Positions 1-10,100 of a stretch of 41,227 nt of DNA are shown in pieces. Within the stretch, counting starts at the first letter, position 1. Every line of letters starts with the position of its first letter. The notes under the pieces are model-generated. The model was not told the origin of the DNA, did not search any database, and worked only from the letters and a program-made list of their open reading frames with translations. Source of the DNA: a virus; IMG/VR virus record IMGVR_UViG_3300032093_000295, positions 1 to 41,227 of that record. One strand, given 5' to 3'. The position numbers and the translations under genes were made by a program.

Positions 1-2
1 GT

Positions 3-350
3 ATTGCCACTTATGCCGAAGTTTCTGGAATTTCAACATACTCTGAAGTTGCTGGGATTGCAACTTATGCTGTTAATGCTGGAGTCGCAACTTACTCTGA
101 GTATTCTGGAATATCTACATATTCTTCACTATCAGGTATTGCAACATATGCAAATAATGCTGGTGTAGCGACATATGCCAATAATTCTGGATTCTCCACA
201 TATTCGAATCTTGCCGGTATAGCAACTTATGCCGAAGTTTCTGGAGTATCAACTGTTTCTGGATACTCCGATTTTTCTAATTATTCAAATTCTTCTGGAA
301 TATCATCTTATTCTGAACTATCAGGAATATCAACAAATGTAATCGGTGGG
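3..350 (+). repeat. Nonapeptide (27-bp) tandem array, block 1, truncated by window start
   Basis: Twelve complete 9-residue units and one partial unit run in frame. The consensus is G-I/V/F-A/S-T-Y-A/S-x-x-A/S, and the last unit is GISTNVIGG. Units begin at 27, 54, 81 and so on, exactly 27 bp apart. Two degenerate units (243-296) lose the GIxTY core. Confidence 0.9.
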
Positions 351-1958
351 ATTGCATCTGTTACTAGATTAAACGTATCCGGAATTACAACACTTGGAGT
401 TGTAACGGCATCTCAAATTTCTGCCGGTATTATCACGGCATCTAATTTTGTTGGTGTTGGTTCGGGTCTTACTGGTGTTATTGGCGTATCGACTCAGTGG
501 ATTACAACCTCAGTAGGAATTCATACTCTATCTAAGGTTGGTATAGGAACCACTAGACCACTTTATGATTTGCACGTAAATGGTGAGGTTGTTGTTTCTG
601 GTGGAACATCGACAACTCAACATATTAAAATTAAGGCATACGAGCAAGATGGTGGGGCACTGAGTTTTGAGGGTTCATCTGGTCAATTACTTTCAGTTTC
701 AAATAATTTAACCGGAACTATTTTTGGAATTAATAATATAGTTGGCGTTCCAATTATTGAAGCCAATTCAAATGGGACAATTTCTCTTGGTGAGAGTGGT
801 GGTAATGTTGGTATCGGAACAACACTACCAACTTCAAGACTTTATGTAATTGGTGATGGGTACTTTACTGGTGTAGTAACTGCAACTAGATTTATTGGTG
901 ATGGAAGTCAATTAAGTGGTATCTCTGCCGGTATTGCAACTTATTCTGCAGCAGCTGGAATTGCTACATATGCCTCATTTGCCGGTATTGCCACTTATGC
1001 ACAAACTGCTGGCATAGCAACTTATGCTCAGGTAGCAGGTATTGCCACTTATGCTCAGGTAGCAGGTATAGCAACATATGCTCAGGTAGCAGGTATATCA
1101 ACTTATTCTATAACATCTGGCATTGCCACTTATGCACCACTTGCTGGTATTGCCACTTATTCTGAAGTAACGGGTATTGCCACTTATGCTCAGGTAGCAG
1201 GTATAGCAACCTATGCCCAGACTGCTGGTATAGCAACTTATGCTCAAACTGCTGGTATTGCCACTTATGCAAATAATTCAGGATTCTCCACATATTCAAA
1301 TACCTCTGGAATATCGACAAGTGTAATCGGTGGTATTGCAGATGTTACTACTTTACACGTAACTGGAATATCAACCCTTGGAGATGTTACAGTAACAGAA
1401 CTTGTATCTACTGGAATTGTAACGGCATTTAAGTTCGTTGGTGATGGTTCATTACTTACCGGAGTTATTCCATCATCATCGACTGGTATTAGTATTAGAA
1501 AGGATGATATTAATGTTGGTGTTGCAGTTACAATCAACTTTGGAAGATATCTAAATGTAAGTCCTGCTTCGGCAGGTATTGTTACAGTTACAACTCCATC
1601 ATCAATACCCACAGGAATTTCTAGAAATGCAACATCATTTATTGCAACTGAGGGGCAATCAATATTCTTAAGTGAATATGTTGTTGGAAGTATTGATGTA
1701 TTCCTAAATGGTATTCGTCTTAATGAATCTGAATACGTAGCATCTAACGGAACATCAATTACTTTAAGTGAAACTGCATCGGCAGATGACTTACTTGAAA
1801 TTGTTTCGAGTCAGATTCTATTCATTCCATTTGGTGATTATGGTGATTTTGGTGCGGTTACATCTGATGCATTTGGCATTCCTACTTCACCAACATTTGA
1901 TGCGCTAACTGACCCACCGGCAATAGTCGCAATAAATGACTTAGGTCCACTTTCTTAA
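3..1958 (+). CDS. Partial tail-fibre-like virion protein with nonapeptide repeat arrays (5' end outside window)
   Basis: The reading frame is open from the first complete codon, so the true start lies upstream; the first internal ATG is at 570. The visible 651 residues are modular. There is a nonapeptide array (consensus GIATYAxxA), then a 'VTASQISAGIITASNFVGVGSGLTGVIG' type linker and a 'VGIGTTRPLYDLHVNG' module. A second nonapeptide array follows, then a 'DINVGVAVTINF' beta module. The C-terminal 110 residues contain 'FIATEGQSIFLSEY..VGSIDVFLNGIRL', a small domain I know from phage fibre and appendage proteins. No enzymatic motif is visible. It is probably a trimeric fibre or decoration protein on the virion, named from module resemblance only. 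The stop codon is followed by a late-promoter-like octamer for the next gene. Confidence 0.85.
   Translation: MATYAEVSGISTYSEVAGIATYAVNAGVATYSEYSGISTYSSLSGIATYANNAGVATYANNSGFSTYSNLAGIATYAEVSGVSTVSGYSDFSNYSNSSGISSYSELSGISTNVIGGIASVTRLNVSGITTLGVVTASQISAGIITASNFVGVGSGLTGVIGVSTQWITTSVGIHTLSKVGIGTTRPLYDLHVNGEVVVSGGTSTTQHIKIKAYEQDGGALSFEGSSGQLLSVSNNLTGTIFGINNIVGVPIIEANSNGTISLGESGGNVGIGTTLPTSRLYVIGDGYFTGVVTATRFIGDGSQLSGISAGIATYSAAAGIATYASFAGIATYAQTAGIATYAQVAGIATYAQVAGIATYAQVAGISTYSITSGIATYAPLAGIATYSEVTGIATYAQVAGIATYAQTAGIATYAQTAGIATYANNSGFSTYSNTSGISTSVIGGIADVTTLHVTGISTLGDVTVTELVSTGIVTAFKFVGDGSLLTGVIPSSSTGISIRKDDINVGVAVTINFGRYLNVSPASAGIVTVTTPSSIPTGISRNATSFIATEGQSIFLSEYVVGSIDVFLNGIRLNESEYVASNGTSITLSETASADDLLEIVSSQILFIPFGDYGDFGAVTSDAFGIPTSPTFDALTDPPAIVAINDLGPLS
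930..1307 (+). repeat. Nonapeptide (27-bp) tandem array, block 2
   Basis: Fourteen consecutive in-frame units of 27 bp encode GIATYAxxA variants; GIATYAQVA and GIATYAQTA recur several times. The block ends in GFSTYSNTS and then GISTSVIGG, matching the end of block 1. Several units are almost identical at DNA level, which points to recent expansion by slippage or unequal recombination. Confidence 0.93.
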
Positions 1959-1966
1959 AATAAATA
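1959..1966 (+). promoter_or_regulatory. Late-promoter-like octamer AATAAATA
   Basis: AATAAATA begins immediately after the stop codon of the upstream gene and ends 14 bases before the ATG at 1981. It differs from the T4-type late -10 element TATAAATA only in the first base. No purine-rich Shine-Dalgarno sequence is evident between it and the ATG. Confidence 0.55.
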
Positions 1967-1980
1967 ATTAAAAAATAGAT

Positions 1981-4900
1981 ATGGCAGGCAAAAGTCGTCA
2001 ATCCGCAAATCTAACTTCTAAGAACAACATCTTTGTAGATGCGGTTGCCGATAATACTGGCATAGGAACTACAAGTCCCAAAAGTAAATTAGATGTTGTT
2101 GGGAATGCAAGAATTTCTGGCATTTTGACAGTCGGAGTATCATCATCTGTTACTATTGATGGTAATGCTGGAATTGTAAGTGCTACTAAACTATATGCTG
2201 CCGGTATTGACGTATCATCCTTTATTGCTGGTGCGGGTTATGCTAATACTTCAGGTATTGCTACTGTTGCTCTAGGGATTGTTACGACTGCAAATATTAA
2301 TACAATAGGAATTATAACTGCTTCTAATTTTGTTGGTAGTGGTGCTAGTTTAAGTGGAATTTTCATCAACCAATTAGAAGATGTAGATATTATAGAAGGA
2401 ACTATCAGTGATGGTCGCGCCTTAATTAATGTAAATGGTAAATGGAAAACCGGTCCTATCATTGGAGGATATGAATATTTTTCGGGTAATGACCCGTATA
2501 TTGGTAATGTAAGCATTGCTTTACCTTATGATACAGATTTCTTAGATAAAAGTGGTAATTTTGATCAAATTACTTCTATATTATCTGTAACACAAAGTGG
2601 TACACCTACTATTACTACAAGTACTAAAAAATATGGAGCAGGTGCTTTATCTTTAAATGGTACTAGTTATTTAAATTATACTACATTAACTAATCAATCA
2701 GACTTTAATATTGGAACTGGTGATTTCACATTTGAATTATGGGCTAGAGATACTAAGGGTTTTAGTGCTCGTGGTCTTTGCCTTTTCCACGGTATTGAAA
2801 TAGTAGTTGATTCTGGAAATAATCTTAGTATACAACTAGGTAGTAGTAACTTTAGTGTCAGTAGTACCTTCTTTAATATTATTAATAATTGGGTGTATAT
2901 TGCCATAACTAGGCAGAGTGGTACGGTAAGATTTTTTACTGATGGAGTATTGCGTAGTACACATACGGGAAATACTTCAAACATATCGTATGGTACTGGG
3001 TGGATAGGGAGGGCTAATCCGTCTTCTCCTTATAACTGGACAGGACAAATTGATGATGTTCGTTATACAAAGGGAATTGCCAGATATACTTCTACTTTTT
3101 CTCCTCCATCTGCGGCTATTTTAGGAGATTATATTTCTCTTCCATACTCTATTAATAATTTGGACGATGTTGATACATCTAGTAATGCACCAGTTACTGG
3201 ACAATCACTTGTTTGGAATCAATCTACTAGTAAATGGGAACCAGGATATACCGGACTAACGACAACTGCAAGTGTCAATACAACGGGTATTGTAACAGCA
3301 TCATCATTTGTTGGTGTTGGTTCTGGACTCACTGGAGTTATTGGTGTATCGACTCAGTGGATTACTACATCAGTAGGAATTCACACACTATCTAATGTTG
3401 GTATAGGAACTACAAATCCAACTTCAAGACTTGATGTTCGTGGTGATATTATTGTTTCTGGTGTAGTGACGGCATCATCATTCGTCGGCAACTTAACCGG
3501 AACTGCAACGACTGCTACTACATTAACAAGCGATGTTAGTGTTAATACTAGTGGTATTGTAACAGCAACAAAGTTTGTTGGTGATGGTTCTGGTCTGAGT
3601 GGTATCATTGCTGCCAGTAGTGGTGGAATATCACTTCAAAATGATAATAGTCCTGTAGGAACTGCCGGAACTATTAATTTTGATAATAATTTTGACCTTG
3701 AAATCTCCGGAGGAATTGCAACAGTTACTATTGTATCTGCTCCGGGTCTTACCACAACCGCAAGCGTTAATACCACAGGTATTATTACGGCATCTAATTT
3801 TTCTGGGAATTTTACAGGAACTTTTGTTGGTAGTGGTTCTAGTCTAACCGGAGTTGTTGGGTTATCAACTCAATGGATCACTACATCGGCAGGAATTCAT
3901 ACACTATCTAAAGTTGGCATAGGAACCACAAATCCAGTCTCAAATCTAGAAGTTTTTGGGACAGTGAGTGTTGCCGGAACTTCTGGCCAACTATTTTCAG
4001 TAGTCGATAGTTTGGCAACAGGAAGTATCTTCAGTGTCAATGATATTAGTGGAATTCCAAGTATAGATGTTGATGCTGATGGGTCTATTGAACTAGCACC
4101 TTTTAATGGTGATGTTGGAATTGGAACCACACGAGCAAGAGCAAGATTGGATGTTCTTGGTAGCGTATTGGTAACTAATATTTCTGCAGGTATTGTTACG
4201 GCAACAACGTTCTCCGGCAACATCGTAACTCGTGTGAATGGGAGTGTTGGTATTGTATCAGTAGGAATTGTCAGTATGTCTGACTTCCAGTATCAACCAC
4301 AAGGAGTTGTGACATTAAGTGATAGATGGGATTCTTATAATGCAATTAACTCTAGTGGTGGATGGGATATTTCAACAAATAATTCATTACCAACAATCAG
4401 ATTGAACTGGGTTCCATCTGTTTCTCAAAATGGAACTAGTGGAACTACTTGGAGAACCAATTTCTTAGATAAAGTTAAGACAGGGGATTTGGTTCAGTGG
4501 AGTAAAGATGGAATTAACTGGAACTCTTTTATACAACCATTTGATTCTTATTCACCAGGAAGCAATTCTGTTGCATTTTATGCTGGTGCTTCCGTTCCTA
4601 CTGGTGGCTCAATGTATGTTCGGTACATTACCACAAGAGCAACAGGAGTTCAGGCACTTCAAAACGGACAAATTTTACAGTATGATTCTGCATATACAAA
4701 ATGGATGCCATTTGGACCTTATGCAAACTGGGAATCAACATCTGCAGGAATTAACACCCTAAGAAGCGTTGGTATAGGGACCACAAATCCGCTAGGTATA
4801 TTACACATTTCTTCAACCGGTGTCACAAAGTTAATTATTGAAGCAGATTCTGATAATGTTAATGAGGCAGATAATCCTTTCATTATTTTCAGACAAGATG

Positions 4901-5898
4901 GTGGTCTAGAAGAGTCTGCTATTTGGAAAGGTAACACTGTTGGAACTAATGATAATTCTTTAAATATTGCAAATACATCGACAGTTGGTGCGGGCGGAAT
5001 TAGATTTTTAACCCAGGTAGCCATTGGATATACTAATGCCGTTGAAAGAATGGCAATTACAAATCCGGGTGATGTTGGAATAGGAACCACGAATCCAACC
5101 GCAAGACTTGATGTTCTGGGTAATGTTATTATTTCTGGAATAGTTACGGCATCATCATTTATTGGAACCACATTTAGTGGAACTACATTTGTCGGAAATC
5201 TAACAGGAACAGCAACTACTGCAATTAATTTAACAAGTGATACGAGTGTCAATACGACTGGTGTTATAACCGCAACAAAATTTGTCGGTGATGGTTCTGG
5301 GCTCACCGGAATTGTTGCGACAAGTAGTGGAGGTATTTTCTTACAAAATAATGATATTAATATTGGGGCGGCATCAACAATTAACTTTAGTAGTAATTTT
5401 GTTGTCGAAACTTCTGGTGGAATTGGAACTGTTGGTATTAATACTGCAAGCACAATAACTGCAGCGGCATTTGTTGGTGATGGTTCTGGACTTACAAATG
5501 TTTCTGGTGGTGGAGGAGCATCTTCAAGAACCATTGTTTCTGGTATTACTACTGCACTGGTAGTAAATGGTATTGGTAACACTGAGATAGCTGGATTTAA
5601 GACTTATGGGGTATTAAAAGTTGGCGTATCTAGTGCCGCTTGGGTGCGCCTATATACTGATAGCACTTCTAGGTCTAATGATGCATCTAGGTCAATTGAG
5701 GTAGACCCGATTACCGGAAGCGGGGTTATTGCTGAAGTTGCAACTGCCGGTATTGCCACCGTAAAAATGACTCCCTTTATTGTTGGATTTAATGATGATG
5801 ACCCAGTTACGACTACAATCTACGTAGCAGTTAAAAACTTAACCGGAATTACAACTAGCATTTCAGTCAATTTAACAATCTTAAAGATGGAGGAATAA
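1981..5898 (+). CDS. Large modular tail-fibre-like protein with a LamG/concanavalin-like domain (1305 aa)
   Basis: A 1305-residue mosaic. The start MAGKSRQSANLTSKNNIFVD is followed by a 'GIGTTSPKSKLDVVGNARISG' module. Residues about 176-380 look like a LamG_3/concanavalin-A-like jelly roll: the KYGAGALSLNGTSYL, GDFTFELWARD, NNWVYIAITR, FTDGVL and GQIDDVRYTKGIARYT strings are typical of that fold. Several copies of '[18 protein letters not shown]' and '[14 protein letters not shown]' modules follow. The last 125 residues (from about 1180, ending in a 'SISVNLTIL' strand) are clearly related to the end of the 238-aa protein at 23053. The LamG-like part suggests glycan binding; as part of a virion fibre it could recognise the host surface. 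The ATG follows a late-promoter-like octamer, and the next gene starts 2 bases after the stop. Confidence 0.85.
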   Translation: MAGKSRQSANLTSKNNIFVDAVADNTGIGTTSPKSKLDVVGNARISGILTVGVSSSVTIDGNAGIVSATKLYAAGIDVSSFIAGAGYANTSGIATVALGIVTTANINTIGIITASNFVGSGASLSGIFINQLEDVDIIEGTISDGRALINVNGKWKTGPIIGGYEYFSGNDPYIGNVSIALPYDTDFLDKSGNFDQITSILSVTQSGTPTITTSTKKYGAGALSLNGTSYLNYTTLTNQSDFNIGTGDFTFELWARDTKGFSARGLCLFHGIEIVVDSGNNLSIQLGSSNFSVSSTFFNIINNWVYIAITRQSGTVRFFTDGVLRSTHTGNTSNISYGTGWIGRANPSSPYNWTGQIDDVRYTKGIARYTSTFSPPSAAILGDYISLPYSINNLDDVDTSSNAPVTGQSLVWNQSTSKWEPGYTGLTTTASVNTTGIVTASSFVGVGSGLTGVIGVSTQWITTSVGIHTLSNVGIGTTNPTSRLDVRGDIIVSGVVTASSFVGNLTGTATTATTLTSDVSVNTSGIVTATKFVGDGSGLSGIIAASSGGISLQNDNSPVGTAGTINFDNNFDLEISGGIATVTIVSAPGLTTTASVNTTGIITASNFSGNFTGTFVGSGSSLTGVVGLSTQWITTSAGIHTLSKVGIGTTNPVSNLEVFGTVSVAGTSGQLFSVVDSLATGSIFSVNDISGIPSIDVDADGSIELAPFNGDVGIGTTRARARLDVLGSVLVTNISAGIVTATTFSGNIVTRVNGSVGIVSVGIVSMSDFQYQPQGVVTLSDRWDSYNAINSSGGWDISTNNSLPTIRLNWVPSVSQNGTSGTTWRTNFLDKVKTGDLVQWSKDGINWNSFIQPFDSYSPGSNSVAFYAGASVPTGGSMYVRYITTRATGVQALQNGQILQYDSAYTKWMPFGPYANWESTSAGINTLRSVGIGTTNPLGILHISSTGVTKLIIEADSDNVNEADNPFIIFRQDGGLEESAIWKGNTVGTNDNSLNIANTSTVGAGGIRFLTQVAIGYTNAVERMAITNPGDVGIGTTNPTARLDVLGNVIISGIVTASSFIGTTFSGTTFVGNLTGTATTAINLTSDTSVNTTGVITATKFVGDGSGLTGIVATSSGGIFLQNNDINIGAASTINFSSNFVVETSGGIGTVGINTASTITAAAFVGDGSGLTNVSGGGGASSRTIVSGITTALVVNGIGNTEIAGFKTYGVLKVGVSSAAWVRLYTDSTSRSNDASRSIEVDPITGSGVIAEVATAGIATVKMTPFIVGFNDDDPVTTTIYVAVKNLTGITTSISVNLTILKMEE

Positions 5899-5899
5899 T

Positions 5900-6931
5900 A
5901 TGGCAGTAACTAAAGTTGCATACACTTTAAACCCAACTTGGACTACGGCACAACACGCAGATTTAGTTCGTGATGCCTTTATTGATGCCGGTTTGATGAC
6001 TGCTTGGTACGATAGTTTCTTGTCTGGAACTATGGAAAATAGAATTCTTGAAGTTCAATATGATGCAGCAAAAACTTATGGAAGAACTTATTACTGGTTT
6101 ATATTTACTGGTGGGCAAATGTATATGGCTCTTGCCACCGGATGGAATGCCGTAACTCACGTTCCAACAGGGACTCAGTATCTAGATTTTTATGCAACAA
6201 CAACTAATGCGGTAACCAATCATAGACTAATTACTAGTTGGACAACAACAACAAATTTAGTTATTACTAGATATACAAGTCAGACTAATTCATCATTTAG
6301 TTGGTTTGTAATTAGAAACGGAACTTCCAGTACAACTAATTTCCATATTTCGAATGCTGCCGTAGGTTCCAAAATATCAACTTGGTATGATTTAAATAAA
6401 GTATTTTTCCATCACTATTTAATTGCAAATTTAAGTACTAATGGTACAATGGGGATAATTAGATTTAATCAGTATTATATGTTAAGAAGGTCATACCATC
6501 CATGGGGATTGGCAAATAGAGATAGTACAACACTTAGTGGATATAATGGAACGCAAACAGACTTTGCAGTACAAACATACGGTGCAGTTGGAAATTTCAG
6601 TGGCAGTAGAACCACAAATCTTGTAGCTGCAGATAGTTATTCCGTATGGGCTGATTCTCCAAAATATCTTCCAGTTGCATTTTCCAATGTAAATCCGACA
6701 TATGCAACTAACGTAACTCCGGTATTTACTGGAGCTCAATATAGTGATTTTCTATTTGAATCTATTCCAGAAGACTTTGGTTTATCTATGCACTATGCAA
6801 ACAATACAATGGCAGTTCAGGATACTCTAGTAGTTTCTGCCGGGGTTGAAGAATGGGAAATGATTAACGTTGCGAATAATGGCACTATAACTACAGGGGC
6901 TTCTCCAATGTTCTTGGCAAGGACTGTTTAA
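5900..6931 (+). CDS. Virion structural protein, fibre-region hypothetical (343 aa)
   Basis: A 343-residue protein rich in aromatic, Thr and Asn residues, with no signal peptide, membrane segment or catalytic motif that I recognise. It is preceded by a strong ribosome-binding site (GGAGGA at 5889-5894) overlapping the end of the previous gene. Two stretches resemble the 495-aa protein at 23779: 'AAKTYGRTYYWFIF' against 'NSKAYGETYWYF', and the C-terminal 'SIPEDFGLSMHY...DTLVVS' against 'YLPDDIVLIDFYYP...DTVTIS'. The two therefore look like diverged paralogues. Placement between fibre genes suggests a virion component, perhaps a distal knob or attachment subunit; the function is unknown. Confidence 0.75.
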   Translation: MAVTKVAYTLNPTWTTAQHADLVRDAFIDAGLMTAWYDSFLSGTMENRILEVQYDAAKTYGRTYYWFIFTGGQMYMALATGWNAVTHVPTGTQYLDFYATTTNAVTNHRLITSWTTTTNLVITRYTSQTNSSFSWFVIRNGTSSTTNFHISNAAVGSKISTWYDLNKVFFHHYLIANLSTNGTMGIIRFNQYYMLRRSYHPWGLANRDSTTLSGYNGTQTDFAVQTYGAVGNFSGSRTTNLVAADSYSVWADSPKYLPVAFSNVNPTYATNVTPVFTGAQYSDFLFESIPEDFGLSMHYANNTMAVQDTLVVSAGVEEWEMINVANNGTITTGASPMFLARTV

Positions 6932-6932
6932 T

Positions 6933-7154
6933 ATGGCATCATTTAATCAAAGTCCTCTAGGACAAACTACTGTTGGACTAGCATATTCCACATCAACGCT
7001 TGGTATTGGAACCATAAATCCAACAGAATTCCTTACTATTTACGTTAAATTTAATTATGCCGGGTCAATTTTTCTATCTCCAGATACAACTATTGATAAT
7101 ATTGCACTACCACTTGATTTACGTCCAACAGTCGGACTACTTTATCCACGCTAA
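6933..7154 (+). CDS. Small fibre-region protein (73 aa)
   Basis: Starts MASFNQSPLGQTTVGLAYST two bases after the preceding stop, in a TAA-T-ATG junction. It contains a degenerate 'LGIGTINPTEFLTIYVKFNYAG' segment reminiscent of the GIGTTNP fibre module. It has no enzymatic motif and no membrane helix. The C-terminus (LRPTVGLLYPR) is followed at once by a late-promoter-like octamer. Tight linkage suggests translation together with the 343-aa gene and a virion role; the function is unknown. Confidence 0.65.
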   Translation: MASFNQSPLGQTTVGLAYSTSTLGIGTINPTEFLTIYVKFNYAGSIFLSPDTTIDNIALPLDLRPTVGLLYPR

Positions 7155-7162
7155 CATAAATA
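7155..7162 (+). promoter_or_regulatory. Late-promoter-like octamer CATAAATA
   Basis: CATAAATA lies at the end of the 73-aa gene, ending 16 bases before the ATG at 7179. It differs from TATAAATA only in the first base. Confidence 0.55.
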
Positions 7163-7178
7163 ACTAAAAAGTATTATA

Positions 7179-10100
7179 ATGCCTACACAAGTTCAGTTTA
7201 GAAGAGGAAACGAAGGTCAAAATAATAACTTCAAAGGTGCTGCTGGAGAAATCTCCATCAATACCGATACTAATTCTGTTCGTGTTCATAATGGTATTAC
7301 CACGGGTGGTTTTGAACTAGCAAGAGATGACCTATCCAACGTAGGAAATGCCAGTATCTCAGGTATTCTTACCGCAACACAATTTGTTGGCGATGGTTCC
7401 GGACTCACTAACCTAGTTGCCACAGGAGTCGGAGTCGAGATACGAGATAATATCTCTGTTGTTGGAACTGCCGCAACAATTGACTTTGGTGATAATTTAG
7501 TAGTATCTCTTGCCGCAGGGGTCGCAACAGTTACTGCACTGAATACATCTAAATGGGAAGCAAGTCCATCTGGTATTGTTACTACATCAAACGTTGGTAT
7601 AGGGACCACAGACCCACAATATGCTCTGCACGTTATCGGTGATGTAAGAATTACGGGAATTCTTACTATTGGTAATTCATCGGTTACTATTGATGGTAAT
7701 ACGAATACGATTAATATTGGAACTGGAGTCACTGTTTATGGAAACACTGGTATTGTAAGTGCCAGTGCTCTTTATGTTAATGGTGCAAATATTTCTAATT
7801 CTTCTGGTTATGCATCTACCGCAGGTATTGCAACATATGCAACTTCTAGTGGTATTGCTACTTATGCATCAACCGCAGGAGTATCCACAACTCTTACAGC
7901 GACCTCAAGTGTCAATACAACTGGTATTATAACCGCAAGTAAGTTTGTCGGTGATGGTTCTGGAGTCACCGGAGTTATTGGTGTATCTACCCAGTGGATT
8001 ACAACATCTGCAGGAATTCATACTCTGGGTAATGTGGGCGTAGGAACCACAAATCCAAAAACAAGATTGGAAATTAATGGAGTTTTAGGATTTTCTACTG
8101 TTAATCGAAATATAAGAATTGGTGATAATACCACTGGAACTAATTTAACTACTGGGTCTGATAATATTTTTATAGGTTCTGGAGTAGGAAATTCTGCTAT
8201 AACTGGATATCATAATGTTTCCATAGGGCATCAATCTGGATATTTGGGTGTTACGACAACTACTGTAGGAAATACTTATGGGTTACATACTCCAGGAGTT
8301 CTTGTTATTCCCTCTCAAGCAAATCAAACATATGTTCTTACAAATCGAAGTGGCAATCTAAGTGGAACCGGATTTGGAATTACATTATATAGAAACTCTT
8401 TTGGATCAATAAATTCTTGGTCATTAAATAATGGTGGATCTGGGTTTGTTGCATATGAAAGAATTACAATTCCTGGAAATTTAATAGGTGGATCAACACC
8501 AACAAATGACATAACAATTACAGTACAAACAGTTTCTTCTACAGTAGTTCAATCAATTTTTGCTCCTGGTGTAAGCGTTATACAATCTCAAGCAAATCAA
8601 AGTTATTCACTAACAAATTTAAGTGGCAATATAAGTGGAACTGGATTTGGAATTAATATTACTAGAAATTCTTTAGGAGAAGCATCTTGGACTTTTACTT
8701 CGAAGGGAATTAATTTTGTAGAAAATGAAGTAATTGCTATTCCAGGAACTTCCGTAGGAGGATCTAGTCCTTCAGATGATATAAAACTACTAGTTGTTTT
8801 AGATAATTTTGATTCAAACCGCAGCACTAGAATTGGATACAAGGCAGGATATACATTTGGGGGAAATAAAAATAACTTCTTTGGTGCTTTCGCTGGATAT
8901 TCTAATTATAGTGGAAATTATAATAACTTCTTTGGTGCTTATTCTGGATGCAACAACACATCTGGAAAACAGAATACTTTTATTGGTAAATGTTCTGGTT
9001 ATTACAATACCACGGGAAATTGGAATGTCATTATAGGAGAAGAAGCAGGATTTTGTAATACTACTGGACCAGAAAACACTATAGTTGGTTCTTGGGCAGG
9101 ATTTTATAATACTACTGGTGGATATAATTCGTTCTTTGGATCTGGGTCTGGTCACTATAATCAAACTGGTTGCTTCAATACTTTCTTAGGAAATTATACT
9201 GGATTATCGACTTCAGCATCTTATAAAGTTGTTATTGGATCTGGTGAATTCTGGGGTAACAATTTTGATTCTCCAGATATCACTAAAGATAAGCAATTGG
9301 CGATTGGTGTAAGAACTGATGCTAATCCTGCAGAATACTGGTTAGTCGGTGACGAGAACTTTAACATTGGTATTGGAACCATAACCCCGACATCAAAACT
9401 CCAAGTAGGAGGAACAGTAACCGCAACGGCATTTGTTGGTGATGGTTCTGGACTGACAGGCATAGTTGGAACTGGATCTGGAGTAGAAGTTAGAGATAAT
9501 GGTTCTGTAGTTGGGACAGCATCCACAATTGATTTTGGTGATAACTTAACTGTAACATTCAGTGCAGGCATTATGACCGTTACTGGTCCTTCTCCCTCAG
9601 GATCAGGATCTGATTTTGTAAGGACTAGTGCTGGTATTCATACTTTGGGTAATGTTGGTGTCGGAACCACTAATCCAAGAACAGCACTCACCGTCAATGG
9701 AATTATTAGTTTCAGTAATACTAACGTAAGAATCGGTGGAACTGATACTGGTTCCAAAGTAACTACAAGCCTTAATAATGTTTTCATAGGAGTAGGAGCT
9801 GGTAATAGTATTTCAGATGCTGGTGCTGGTGGATATAATATTTTTATTGGTGAGTCTGCTGGAGGTAATGCTACTGGTGGTTATGATAATATTTTTATGA
9901 ATGATTCTGCTGGTTTTAATAATACTACAGGGTCTTCAAACAACTTCTTAGGTTATTATGCAGGACGTTACAACACCACGGGACAGTTCAATAACTTCTT
10001 AGGTCTTTATGCGGGAAGAGGAAACACCACGGGTAGTGATAATAACTTCTTAGGTGATCGTGCAGGAAGAGATAACACTACTGGAGTTTCCAACAATTTC

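Noticed and set aside
1108-1612. Antisense reading frames across the nonapeptide array
   Set aside because: Their proteins are low-complexity mirrors of the 27-bp repeat (strings such as HKWQYQQ). Long repeats keep all frames open, and no promoter or ribosome-binding site supports them.
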